Notes: generated from the sequence alone by a model not told the origin. A stretch of DNA of 64,000 nucleotides from Mucor racemosus (GCA_027405735.1 JAPEHQ010000015.1:744001-808000), one strand, 5' to 3'. Counted from the stretch's first letter, positions 21,136-32,304 are shown. Translations and numbers: made by a program.

Positions 21136-21797
21136 TGTGCTGAACTAGGATACTATTTCCCCACATAAGAAATTAAATGTTATCTCACATAAAACCATGC
21201 TCTAATATTTCAATAGAGATAACATGAATTTAACAGTAAATACAGAAAGTATTAGTAATTTAACATATAAATAAAATAGACCGAATCATAAACAAAGCAA
21301 ATTGATTCATAAAATAAGCTGAAGAAACACATAGATCAAAGTAAGGATTGCTCTATGCGGATCATTAACAAATATGCCAAAAACGGGCATTAAAAGACCG
21401 CCTTGATTATGTAAATCAAGAAGCTCAATATAAACTTTAAAATCACAAACAAACTAATTGATTTACCAAAAAGAATAAACATATGGATATTGCATGAAGA
21501 CAATGGAATCATGCTTCAATCATTTAATAAGTAGCATGATGATATATGTATGGAATGCAGCATTGTCTGATTCGCATGTTAAACATCACGGTTTGACAGA
21601 AGTCCTAAGTTGGTAATTCGGTTATTCCTAATTCTGATAGATCACTGACAGTTACGGTGCAACTCCCAGATATAACAAAAGCACAACTAATATAAATAGA
21701 GTAGAAATATAGACCTATTGCACACTATCTATTTTTTGAATAAAGAAGGATTTAAACTGTATCTTTTTTCAAAGCTTTTATTTTACATTTTACTGCA
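21136..21797 (+). repeat. Right LTR of the chromovirus
   Basis: 662 bp; no mismatch to the left LTR was noticed by eye. Followed by the ggttt duplication. Confidence 0.95.
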
Positions 21798-21802
21798 GGT
21801 TT

Positions 21803-22413
21803 GTTTAAATTTTATGAGTGATAAAGTAACATTTATAATCTTAGATTTGTCTTACGGTATAAATTTAAGCAGTAAGTGCCATTTAAGTTTATGTCCAAGC
21901 AAAAACTACTGTTGCTGCAAATATTACAGCTACAAACATATTTACAAATAATGATAATCGTAAATATATTGACTGTTAGTTGAATGTATTACTCTACTAC
22001 ATCAACAACCTATTGAATTGTATTGTCTATAATCTATATAATTAATTAAATAAAAGCAAATATAATTTAAAACCCCATTGCAGTAAAAAAATGCAATGGA
22101 ATTTTGAGAACAGCACGATGATGCTCATGTACAAACAATCAATTTGTGCCCATACGATCAGCTCATTATGCTCATGGTCAGATTTCTTATTATGCACAAA
22201 TAGGGATAATGATATGCTTATGGGTAATTCTACTATTATGCACACACGGGATTAATGTCATGCACATGGACAGATTCTATAATTCTGCACATGCAGGCTT
22301 CTCGTTATGCTCGTGTGCAGTTTCTTTTTTGTTGTGCCAGTCTGCATCTTGTTATCTTTTTAGCCATTATTCAGTGGGCACAACAACAGCTCAGTCTATA
22401 GTGTGCAGCCCAC
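21803..22413 (-). repeat. Long inverted repeat, arm B, outer segment
   Basis: Continues arm B after the chromovirus: reverse complement of arm A about 5957-6567. Includes the mirrored subterminal repeat array (about 22125-22345). It ends at cccac (22409-22413), the left target duplication of the next insertion, and resumes at 26717. Confidence 0.88.
22125..22345. repeat. Array of degenerate subterminal repeats in arm B
   Basis: Reverse complement of the array at 6045-6265, with cores such as TTATGCTCATG, TTATGCACA and TCATGCACATG at about 20-26 bp spacing. Confidence 0.55.
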
Positions 22414-22584
22414 TGTAATAGATCAATGGATTGTCAAACTGAATATATAATATAGAGGATTATATGTCTGACTTTGATTCTATGATTGGATATGAAAGGT
22501 TGGTGTTACTACTTGTAATTGCTATTACTAGTATACGATTATTACCTATGATTGATTATATGGAGTTATATAATAATTGGTTAT

Positions 22585-22923
22585 TGATGTATCATTCTTA
22601 AACCGGATCATGTCAAAATCCAAAAAAGTAAATAATAACAGATCCGGAACTGGAAGTTCCTTAATTAAATATTAACTATACAATGCTCCTAGAAGCATGG
22701 TATAGAAGCATGGTACAAAAGCATAATACGCCAGTGCGATATTCCAACGTGATATACCAGCATGACACATTACTATTAAATAACATCTAAACTACCTTAC
22801 CACACCATTAATTCCCCAAATCAAATAGTATATAAACCCTATTAATTTCATTCCAATAAACGATATCTCTTTACTTGATTAAATTTCTAATTTTATTTAA
22901 CCTAAACATATTTTGATAAATCA
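22585..22923 (+). repeat. Left LTR of the gag-only element
   Basis: 339 bp. Contains TATATAAACC near 22830 and CCAATAAACG near 22855 as likely promoter and polyA signal. One visible difference from the right LTR is attaaatatt against attaaacatt near 22675. Confidence 0.92.
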
Positions 22924-22974
22924 TTTTTTAATCACACAAGAACTCTTCGTTTATCTGGTTCTGAAACTTTCTAT

Positions 22975-24168
22975 ATGGCTCCCAATACAAGAAATTCGAG
23001 TCAATCGACTATCGGACGTAACGCTGGTCAAGCAGACAATTCCCCTTCTCAATCATCGACTTCCATACCTATGGATATAGATGAAGCTAATGAAAATGAT
23101 GATATTCGGGAGAATACATCTGACAATATTAACAATGATGTTCGGGAGAGCACGTTGAATATTAGTGGTGATGTTCGGGAGAACACACTAAACACTAGTA
23201 ATAATGATGATACTCGGGAGAGTACATCCAATAATAACTGGATGGACAGTATTCATGATAATACTACGACACCAGATTATTCATCTCATGTACCACTAGG
23301 TAACAATGAAGAAAATTTTAGTAATATTAACAACAAATTACTCACAAATTTAAAAGCAAACAGAAAATTTGCAACTTCTATTAATAGTGCAGGACGTTTA
23401 ACACTGATCAATGAAATTGAGAGATTAAATCTTGCAGTGTTCAGAGCTACCATTAATAATCTTGCTTGTCCCAAAGAATTAGTATCTGAAGCTATTCTTG
23501 AGGCCGTTATAGCAGATTTAAAAATAGCTAAAAAAGCCTATCAACTTATTTTTAGTGATGAAAGTACATTAGTACCCAGTGAAATACCATATTTTCAATG
23601 GAAAGGTCATCAGTTTCATAGGCGTCGTGTCATATTTGCAACGCCTACTGATTGTTTAGATCACTTTGAATTAGTAATGAATGCTTATCGTCTTTCAATT
23701 AATGATAATTGGGAAAGAATTGTACCTGCTAAATTGTCCACTGGAATGGCTAAATGGTACGCAAAGCTAATCAATAACAATGGTAGATTAACATGGAATG
23801 AATTCCGTGCAGCTGTTATAAATAAATATGGCAAATCAGTCAAAGATATGAAAGATGAAGCTAGAGAAAAGCTAGAGAGTTTATTATACGATAAAAATGG
23901 ATCTTTTACCAAATTCATAGAAAAGTTCCAAAAACTACGTTTTCAAGCGGGTATCCAAGACGAGGATTGTCTAATTCGATATCTAATCAAATCTTTGCCT
24001 AATAATTTAGCAAATCATACTAAGTTTTACTTAAACACAAACGAGGATAGAGAGTCTGTCACAATAGACTTAGTCATTACAAAAGTCAAAGCAATTTACA
24101 ATGCTCTTTTTAAAGACAAATGGAAAATGGAAAGAGCATCTTACTCAACCCCAAACGGTTTTCAATAA
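22975..24168 (+). CDS. Gag-like protein of the non-autonomous LTR element (397 aa)
   Basis: Residues about 43-88 are an acidic, Asn-rich low-complexity tract made of four imperfect 11-13 residue repeats with core D-(I/V/T)-R-E-(N/S)-T (coding 23101-23240). Residues about 110-190 are helical. The segment KWYAKLINN, LTWNEFRAAVINKYG and the following FIEKFQKLRFQAG match the retrotransposon-gag family pattern (about 260-325). There is no CCHC knuckle and no Pol. The frame is intact, which suggests either recent insertion or a maintained capsid function. It ends at TAA 24166-24168 with only non-coding DNA after it. Confidence 0.82.
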   Translation: MAPNTRNSSQSTIGRNAGQADNSPSQSSTSIPMDIDEANENDDIRENTSDNINNDVRESTLNISGDVRENTLNTSNNDDTRESTSNNNWMDSIHDNTTTPDYSSHVPLGNNEENFSNINNKLLTNLKANRKFATSINSAGRLTLINEIERLNLAVFRATINNLACPKELVSEAILEAVIADLKIAKKAYQLIFSDESTLVPSEIPYFQWKGHQFHRRRVIFATPTDCLDHFELVMNAYRLSINDNWERIVPAKLSTGMAKWYAKLINNNGRLTWNEFRAAVINKYGKSVKDMKDEAREKLESLLYDKNGSFTKFIEKFQKLRFQAGIQDEDCLIRYLIKSLPNNLANHTKFYLNTNEDRESVTIDLVITKVKAIYNALFKDKWKMERASYSTPNGFQ

Positions 24169-26201
24169 CAACAATGACAGTATCAGCCACAAAAAAAGCG
24201 TAAACCTATACACATTTTCAATTTAGCCTATATATATACTAGATATAAATAAACAATTTACAGTTTTAAATTAGTAAACAAGTTGTAAAAAAAGAAAGAA
24301 AATGTTAATAAAAATCGGATTTACTGCAAATAATATCGAAATTCCTCTTAAAATCACATCAATATATACTGATTTTTATTTGAGATATTAACATCTCCAG
24401 TATCATTGATGTAATTGGTATGGTTAAATTATATAAAAAATAGATATTGCTAGATTACTAGCCACAACAATAACAAAAAAATACATCACATATAGCATTG
24501 ATCATTTTCAAAACAAAAGCTAGCCTTACGATCGTGCTTAACTTATAATCAATATTAGCTCAAAAGAGCAATTCTAAACTTTGTCTATCACAAACAAGGA
24601 TTATCCTTGATTTTACCAAGTTCATAACGTTTAATTTTGGAACCATTGGTTGCCAACAGAAAAGAACTTACATATCATTTTGGTATTACCATTTTGAGAT
24701 ATTTTATTTGTTATGTCGCTGAATTCACGACTTTACAATGTCATTCACAATACATCTCATATTAATAGTATCCTGACAAAAGAAAATCTCATCATATTTA
24801 CCAAATTACAGCGTTCATTCGTTAATCCCATCTTTCAGCTACAAATTTACACAAAATAGCCTTTGTTTCAATATTAAATCACAAGTACCTGATCAATGCT
24901 TGCCCGTATTTAGTATTTATTACACATGTCTTATTTTGGTTTCGTTGCTCCTCAACTTTCCTCTACTGGAAGACGTTATGGCCTTGCCTAGCGTGAGCTT
25001 TAAGCAGTAGTAGTATATGCTTTTATAGAATTTTCATAGATTATGCGTTAAAAAAGTGTCATATATTCCTGAATAATCGTGGCCAATTGTACCCGAATTC
25101 TTAAACAGAACACATTTGCACATTGAAAATACTTACGAAATTTAAATTTAACGTACTTTGAATGCTATCATCATCATACATACTAGTAATGTTGATAATA
25201 TTCTCGCTGATTACACAATTTATCGCATCTTTGCACGTGGTACAAAGAGGCTGAGGGGGAGTGGTACTCTAGCTATAAAAGCTACAGCTATAACGTGAAC
25301 AATTAATTCAAATTGAATTTATAAACATGATAGACCATAGCAATTAAATAATACGGCAATGTTGATGTATATAATTGCCAAAAACATCATTATTTCTGAA
25401 AACAATAGTGGCATTAGCAACACAAACATTTATAACAGCATAAGAAGCACAAAACAATAGTAGTAGAAATAACATTATATTCATAAATACAAATGATACA
25501 ATAATAGCAGTAAATAATGATAATGGCATAGCAAAAAAGCAAATGCATAGTTAGCTTAACAGATCAACATAAATCTGATGTTAAACGCAAGACAGAAGAA
25601 AAAATTACCTACTTGCTTAAACATATATAGCCATTCGAAGGTTAAGAAGTAAGGATAAAAAACTAAAACAAACATACATAACATAGCAGTAATTACCAAT
25701 AGCAATCATTCTTACATGATAGTTATTCAAACATATGTATCATATTTATTATGATGTAGATTGTACAAAACTTAATTCAAACGCTTACATGATAAGTACC
25801 ACAATCAGCAATCTGACTGATTTCAATACAAAAGAAATCTTTTAAATATATTAGTGGTCAAAGGAAGGTTCTATTAAACAATTTATACATTGATAGACAA
25901 ACTAAAACCACGATTCAGCAAGAAAGTTAATCTGCCTTTTCCTTGAAAAGTACATTTAATATTTTTTCCATACATACATCAGTATATTTGGTTTTTTCTA
26001 ATGTATAGAGGTTTTTACTGGCGATTCAAACAACTATCAATTCAACAACTTCACATCAATATATCAAGACACAATTTTACTTTTCTTTTCTTTTTCTTTT
26101 TTTTCACGGTTTATCACTCAACATCACGAACACTTATCAAGAGGTGCAATTTCTATGGTTTCCGCTAACAAACATACTGTTTCCAAGCTGGTGCGGGGTA
26201 A
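24169..26201 (+). other. Two-kilobase non-coding interior of the gag-only element
   Basis: AT-rich, stops in every frame, no Pol motif found on either strand. The last bases form the presumed polypurine tract before the right LTR. Function, if any, may be packaging or dimerisation RNA; this is speculation. Confidence 0.7.
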
Positions 26202-26540
26202 TGATGTATCATTCTTAAACCGGATCATGTCAAAATCCAAAAAAGTAAATAATAACAGATCCGGAACTGGAAGTTCCTTAATTAAACATTAACTATACAA
26301 TGCTCCTAGAAGCATGGTATAGAAGCATGGTACAAAAGCATAATACGCCAGTGCGATATTCCAACGTGATATACCAGCATGACACATTACTATTAAATAA
26401 CATCTAAACTACCTTACCACACCATTAATTCCCCATATCAAATAGTATATAAACCCTATTAATTTCATTCCAATAAACGATATCTCTTTACTTGATTAAA
26501 TTTCTAATTTCATTTAACCTAAACATATTTTGATAAATCA
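26202..26540 (+). repeat. Right LTR of the gag-only element
   Basis: 339 bp, followed by the gttat duplication at 26541-26545. Confidence 0.92.
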
Positions 26541-26716
26541 GTTATAAGTAACAATGATAAATAAGTAATAATATATATTTATTTGGATTGTGGTTATAAA
26601 TATAATAAGAGGAAAGGAAAGAACAGATAAATTCACTAATGTGCAATTGATCCGTTCTTGGTTGTTATTTATATGTGTAATTTGCTTATGTAATGTAACT
26701 GGATCATTATACCCAC

Positions 26717-26756
26717 CTGGGCACAACGAAATCATCTTGTGCAGCACAAGTCGACC
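26717..26756 (-). repeat. Long inverted repeat, arm B, outermost stub
   Basis: Reads ctgggcacaacgaaatcatc and on to gcagcacaag; its reverse complement matches arm A about 5917-5956. Homology ends near tcgaccg, giving the outer limit of the inverted repeat. Confidence 0.8.
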
Positions 26757-26828
26757 GTAGTGCTTTTGTATATAAATCCTTTAAATTTGTGATTTTATAG
26801 ACTTTTTTTGAATCCAGTTGTATCACCT

Positions 26829-27666
26829 TATACTTTTCAAGTTAGATCCGTTATTAGGCTAATAATGTTGTAGGTTGTATTTATGTTTTACTTAAAATAA
26901 GCCTTTGAATAATTAATAGCAATACAGTCGAACCTTAATTTGAGTATAAAATTTCAATACCTGCATTTTATAGCTGCTTGGAATATTTAAACAACCGTGT
27001 CCGGGCTGTCCGGTAATTTTTTCTAGAAATTTAAAGCTTGGAAATATGATTAGATGGCCGCTTCCGGAGATTGTTCAGCTTTTTTTTGGAAGAGTGACCA
27101 TTATTGGCAAAAATATGAATAATATACTACGTACTATCTTGTGTACCATTAAGTACCATATGTTATCACCTTCTACAGTATCAATAAATCTTACAATCTA
27201 TTGATTACGACATGTATTGAAGTGCAAAGTCTTGATATCGGATATAAGAAACTTCTAGAGTAATAAGTTTAATCCAATAATTGCCAAGAACGCTTGGACC
27301 TCAATTATGACACCATATTATTTTATCCCAGCGGTTAATTAATCAAGTAGCTATTAAATCAACATCCAAGCACAACTAGCGCAGCATTGAAACAAGGCAA
27401 TTCACAAGCTCTGCAAGAACGGTTAAATTATGATTGATCCATTTCGATCGATAAATTACTATCAAATAGATCTAATGGTGCAATAGTGCCTTAAATTACA
27501 CCTCAGGATCTCAATGTCAAATCAATATAAAAGGCCATACTTTTATATCTAAATAAACGATATCTTGTTTTTATTATACAGTTGAAGAATTGGTTCATTA
27601 CTCATTTTCCTTTAATTTTATTCTTTTTTTTAAGTTATTTATCAAACCTGAAAATATACGACACAT
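26829..27666 (+). repeat. Dispersed repeat R2, copy 1
   Basis: About 840 bp aligning in the same orientation with 53407-54255. Landmarks: AAAATAAGCCTTTGAA, CCGGGCTGTC, GATGGCCGCTTCCGGAGAT, TCACCTTCTACAGTATC, CAATATAAAAGGCC, AAATAAACGATATC. Roughly 85-90 percent similar by eye. The right half also occurs at 12741-13178. A TATA box and AATAAA in the right half suggest an LTR-derived unit inside a larger repeat. Confidence 0.72.
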
Positions 27667-29009
27667 ATCTTTAATATGCTGGTCTTAAAGAGCAACGTCC
27701 ATGACCTACTGTGTGTTGAGAAAATCATCACCGAAGTGCATCTATAGCTTATTGCGCATTTTTATTTAAAATCATTTTAAAACAATCTCTATGAATACTG
27801 ATACAAGTAAGCTACCACTCTTCATAAGTATAGGTATAAATAGATACTGCAAGTATCTCGGGTACCAGCCTCCATGGATTATTGTGCATTCGGTAAATTT
27901 GAACAACAAGTTGGCTGCCTGCTATCTATTACACCTAATGTGACCAGTAAACGCATCAGTATCCAGAATTAGTATTGTAGCATTCCACTGATTTGCTGGT
28001 TGAATCGATAGGATCAAACGCTCACTTTTTCAATGAATGTAGCTTAGCGAACCATTTGAAATTAGAAATAGCCAAATTTAACATATATTGCCATGATAAT
28101 TACCAAAATTGTTAAAAAACATCTTCTTTATGGATAACCAAATTGTAATGCAATGTATTCTACATCTAGTTTCAAAGAAATGTAAATCTTAGATGTTGAA
28201 TTTTCTTCAGATATTCAGCTTTCATTTATCTAATATGCTCAATTTTGCTTGATTCTAGTTGCATTTTGACGAAGTAATAATCTAATAAAATTTTACCGTG
28301 AATTAAATATAATATGTAAAGAGAACGTAGCATAATCTATAATGAGATTATCCTATGATTATAGTTAAATTTGTGTATATAATATATGAAAAGCTACAAA
28401 AAAAAAACATTAGCATTATATACATGTATGGACGAAAATAATGAATGTCTTCCCATACTTGTCTAGGAAATAATTACAGCAGGTTGTATGGTATTCATAT
28501 ATATAATATATATAATTAAAAGCTCTTAGCCAGGGCTATCCAGTCATGTTTATTAGTTTTTGATAGGTCATTGATATTTAACACGTTTCAATGTTGAAAA
28601 ATACTATCGTATACTGTATATTTTTGAAAAAAAATTAAAAACGTACCATCTTCCGTAACGTTAATTTACAGAAATTTAAAAAAGTTCAAATATATTGTAT
28701 GGGGATGTCTATATAAAGTGCTTTTCGAATTTTAAGCAATCTGATATGGAATTTTTAGATTTTTAGTATGATAACATGAAATCACTTCCTTCAATACTTC
28801 AAATTGCATTTGCGTTGACAGTGCATAATTAAACCCAGTGGTCGAAAGCTCAAGAGAGCTTCGCATAAAAGTAGTGCTTCCGTGATAAAGTTCTGGGTCT
28901 AAAGCGAAGGGGCGTAAATTTTGCAGGTAAAATACAGGCTTTCCGTAAACCGACCTTTTAAACTCTTTATACCCACTCCTTACACTAACCTGAACATAAA
29001 CAAACGAAG
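27667..29009. other. AT-rich intergenic with fragment of repeat R4
   Basis: 27860-28260 shares diverged blocks with 45120-46090, for example CATTGTGCATTCGG and TTTGAACAACAAGT. The rest has no gene. A 103-codon minus-strand frame (28732-29043) overlaps the next gene's start and looks accidental. Confidence 0.5.
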
Positions 29010-29724
29010 ATGTTGTATACACAAGCAACTTTGAAGCATGCATGCAGTTTTAAGCCTCTTGTGTCAAGAGCATTTTCTGTTTGCGCATCATTGAATAAAA
29101 GCGTTCCGCTCTCTTGTAAGTAATTGTTTTTATAACGACCACGCTTTACTTTTTGGACTAATCAACATTGTTCATTACAGCGAATTCTTATTTGCATTCT
29201 CATGAAACTAGCAATAAAGATCGGTTTGCAATCTCATATTTGTCTGATAAAGATCTTCCCAAGCCTGAAGCATTGACATCTGAATTTATCATTGGTTGGA
29301 CTCCTGAACAAGATAAAGTAGATCCAAGAACATTCATCGAAAATACTAAATTTGTCGATTTCATGACAAGCGTGTTGAAGGAAAACGTACATAAAGTGAA
29401 TGACAGTCATTTGAAAGCTATGGCAGATTGGCAAAAAGAAGGGTACGTATGATTTGAGTTTGAGTAATTAACGATATTTATGCAAATTATAATTTTACTA
29501 GTTGGTTACATATTGGAGATGAGCGTAATCCACCAGCATGGGGTAGAATCAATTACCCAGAAGATATCATTGGAAGTGTTGAATTAGATCATGGAAAAAT
29601 TAAAGAAGGATCATATCAACCTATGCCTGCACACAGATTAATCACTAATAGTGGTTTATTTCAACTTTCAGAGCCATTGACTAAATGCGTTGTAGAAGCC
29701 GCTAAAAAAGCCATTGCATCCTAA
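29010..29724 (+). CDS. Conserved protein with probable mitochondrial presequence, function unknown
   Basis: Three exons, 29010-29115, 29181-29442, 29502-29724; 196 aa, all junctions phase-consistent. The N terminus MLYTQATLKHACSFKPLVSRAFSV-type stretch is rich in Arg/Lys/Ser and lacks acidic residues, as expected of a mitochondrial targeting peptide. The body has TSEFIIGWTPEQDKVDP, then the striking WLHIGDERNPPAWGRI, PEDIIGSVEL and GSYQPMPAHRL motifs, ending in an amphipathic helix. I recognise the pattern as conserved-looking but cannot assign a named family or reaction. The start was chosen because it alone gives an open, spliced frame with a presequence. Neighbour mS45 is also mitochondrial, but nothing shows a link. 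Confidence 0.78.
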
Positions 29725-30235
29725 AAAACCGGGGTAAAAAAAAAAGAATAAAATGTTTTGTTAAATTAGAAGGCAGCTATTCCATATGAAGGATTTTTAA
29801 ATGAAGAGGATAAACACTAGAGACTTTAAATCAACGGTATATTGTATGCATGTTAGTATTATTGTGCCTAGTATTTTTTTAAGTTTATATTTGATGGCTT
29901 TACAATTGAATTTGGCTTGTTTTGAGATAGAAATGTTGACATTTCAACTGATTTTTGGGGGTTGGTTTCTGTTGATTTTAAAGGGGATTTCTATCACATA
30001 TTAATGCTACAATGATTAACAAAACATACAGCTATTCCTGATGGCTTAATTGATTCGGGAAGGAGTGTGTGCATCGAATATGATGAGTTGGGAGCAATGA
30101 ACCTTGTAAAACATAGTCCATTGTCGTGACTCCATAATCGAACGGTGGGTGGTCGTTAATTCTAGTAAAAAAAAGTGTGAAAGCTTGACAAGGGCATATA
30201 TTTTTTTCTTTTAACAAATATACAACTTTTTCGAC
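29725..30235. other. Intergenic between the unknown mitochondrial gene and mS45
   Basis: About 510 bp, including AATAAA near 29749 as a polyA candidate. A 67-codon plus frame (29801-30004) is hydrophobic and T-rich and is not supported. Presumably holds the mS45 promoter. Confidence 0.5.
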
Positions 30236-31189
30236 ATGCAGACAACAAGATTGTTCGCACCAGCAACCGGTCTTTTCAGAGGTTTTGCTAGAACTCAAAC
30301 TCAAACTGCTGTCATCGGCCAACGTTTTTTCTCAAATACATTTCAAATTAGAAATGAAGACACAACAAAGACCCCTGAAGCTGTTGAAGCAGCTGGAGAG
30401 GAATTAATCGAAGAAGAAGAGGCCGAACCTGTCAAACTTTCAAGAAGAAGACGTAGATTTCATGAATGGGCTAATGGCAGTGGTTCCAAATATAGCCGAC
30501 CTGCCAAGGGTACCACCAATTATTTAGGCACTTCCAATGTAAATATAGAAGAAGAAAAAACTAGTAAAATGTCAAAATTGATTTATTTACCTTTTTCTTT
30601 GTTAGCCTTTCCCTAATAATCCTTTATTTCAACCAAGAGCACCTCTTTCTGATGCTCGTCGTCAAGAAATTTATGATGCTTTTGTTGCTGATCCAGAGCA
30701 ATGGTCTGTCCGTAAACTTGCTACCAAATTTGGTGTTTCTTTAAAGAGAATTGAAGCAATTTTAACATTGAAGGCTTCAGAGAAAGAGATGGAAATGAAT
30801 GTAAATATTGTATATACATGTGTTTTGCATGATAAACTAATATCTATATATAGGGTGTTGCTTTACAAAAGAAATTCAACAAGGGTATGGAACAACTTAT
30901 GGGTGTAGATCAAGCTATGGGATCATTGAAGGAACCATTGATTGATATTTTCCCCGCTGTTGGTAAACCTAAATTCAAGACATTAAAGGAAGATGCTTCG
31001 TTTAGTCCAAAGGATGCAGCCGATGTTCTTGGTCGTATTCCTTTCAAGGATCTCGAAAGACGTGTGATTGAATCTGAACAAGCAGAATTCACTTTACCCA
31101 CATCGTCTGCAACTTTAGAATCATCAACCGGAAACAACAACAAAACTACAAAACGCAGTAAATTTGTTATTGTAGATACTAGCTCTTAG
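30236..31189 (+). CDS. Mitochondrial small ribosomal subunit protein mS45 (Bot1/Mrps35-like)
   Basis: Fungal mitoribosome protein of the eukaryotic mitochondrial regulator family (Bot1 of fission yeast, Mrps35 of budding yeast). Three exons, 30236-30538, 30606-30800, 30854-31189; 277 aa. The N terminus MQTTRLFAPATGLFRGFARTQ is a typical mitochondrial presequence. It is followed by an acidic Glu-rich stretch (about 57-65) and RRRRRFHEWANGSG-type basic linker. The diagnostic core NPLFQPRAPLSDARRQEIY, ADPEQWSVRKLATKFGVSLKRIEAIL is a helix-turn-helix-like segment at about 104-150. The C terminus is Ser/Asn/Lys-rich. Family assignment is by memory of the core pattern, so the exact ribosomal name is likely rather than certain. 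Confidence 0.82.
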
Positions 31190-32304
31190 AAACATTATAT
31201 TGTATATTTAAAAAAATAAATTTTACGCACTTTTTTTTTATGTTATTTGCCTTCTTTCTTTGTTTTTTTTCATTGCGGGGAATCCGCAGGGGCCAGTATT
31301 TCGTATGCTATTCTGTAACGTAATGTAATATATTTGACAGAGTATTGAATTGAGCATTTTCCGATATAGTCTTTTCAGTCAACGAGATGTTTGATCTAAT
31401 AGTTTACCATAAGCACCCTTACAGAGAATTTTGGACACATGAAAATAGTTGGTAGCAGTGAAAAAAATTGAGGCAAATTATAAACTAAACTTATTCTTAC
31501 GCCATAAATCTTTTTTACAGATGAAAAACAATATCTAAAAACTTTACAAGAAAGAATGCTATATAACGATCAACTATTATTAGAGTATTTTTTAGTTATC
31601 ATTTCTTTAGAGGTGCCAAAAATCCTTTAAAACTGGTACAACGATGCAATATAATACATGCATTAAATCGCAATGACTTATTATTTTCAAAGCCTCAGAA
31701 AGTACACAAATTCAACACGGATAGTTTAAGATTCTATGATTATACTACTTTTGAAGACATATCCTACGATACTTTTCACTAGCAAATTTGTCGATTAGAT
31801 TTACTTTGTTTAGCTGATTGAAGATTAGAATCGCTTCCATTAAAACCAAGATGCATGGAAAATGTTCAAATTAAACTTTTTCATTGACTACATCTTAGCC
31901 GAGATTATCTTAAAATAAAAGTATTTGAAAGAAGCTCTCAAGATCATATATATCTGATTGGTGAGAGCACTAGTTTATGAAGCTTTCAAGGTCTGTCAAG
32001 CTATAATCCATTGACATTTTGAATTGCTTATTTTCGACATCTCGACATAATTTTAATATTTCTTTTGAGCCGTTACTATGGTTACCGTCAATCTAGAGCT
32101 TAAATATAGCAACGAATGATCCGAATACCTATACATTTAACCAAGTTGCATTTGCATACAAGTAGGTAATGTCAAACGCATTTAGTTTACAACAATTGTT
32201 CTTCGTGTGACGCATTTCATGACTCTCTTTTGGCTATGGAAGCAACATTTTTTCACCATTTAGTCAATCAAACTTTTTCTTGAACAACATAAAATACGAA
32301 AATC
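31190..32304. other. Intergenic upstream of RVB2
   Basis: About 1.1 kb, AT-rich, AATAAA near 31214 for mS45. No gene or repeat was recognised; presumably contains the RVB2 promoter in its right end. Confidence 0.5.

Larger units (their letters stand above)
15302..21797 (+). mobile_element. Full-length Ty3/gypsy chromovirus LTR retrotransposon, 6496 bp
   Basis: Two 662-bp LTRs (15302-15963, 21136-21797) with TG...CA ends, in which no mismatch was noticed, flank one uninterrupted gag-pol frame. Target duplication ggttt lies at 15297-15301 and 21798-21802. A polypurine tract (agcgggggggca) ends directly before the right LTR. The order protease, reverse transcriptase, RNase H, integrase, chromodomain defines a Ty3/gypsy chromovirus. 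Insertion was into arm B: removing the element restores the arm A sequence exactly. The intact frame and matching LTRs point to recent and perhaps current activity. The primer site next to the left LTR (tttttacagtttacatc) does not look like an initiator-tRNA-Met complement. Confidence 0.97.
22585..26540 (+). mobile_element. Non-autonomous gag-only LTR retrotransposon, 3956 bp
   Basis: Two 339-bp LTRs (22585-22923 and 26202-26540) with TGATGTATC...GATAAATCA ends and only about two differences noticed. Target duplication gttat is at 22580-22584 and 26541-26545. A purine-rich tract (gtgcggggtaa) lies directly before the right LTR. The only long frame is a Gag-like protein (22975-24168). The next 2 kb to the right LTR has no protease, reverse transcriptase or integrase. 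It must use enzymes in trans, perhaps from a chromovirus, although its LTRs are unrelated in sequence to those at 15302. Confidence 0.93.
22414..26711. mobile_element. 337-bp solo-LTR-like element, split by a nested retrotransposon
   Basis: The element is 22414-22584 plus 26546-26711 (171 + 166 bp). It starts TGTAATAGATC and ends GATCATTATA, a short imperfect inverted terminus. A 5-bp duplication cccac flanks it at 22409-22413 and 26712-26716. Arm A has the empty site (gtggg, 5957-5961). Size, 5-bp TSD and TG start fit a solo LTR, but the TA end is unusual, so a small non-autonomous DNA element is not excluded. The gag-only element sits inside it. Confidence 0.75.

Noticed and set aside
28732..29043. 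103-codon minus-strand frame
   Set aside because: It overlaps the first exon of the spliced mitochondrial-protein gene, has no recognised motif and no splice signals of its own.
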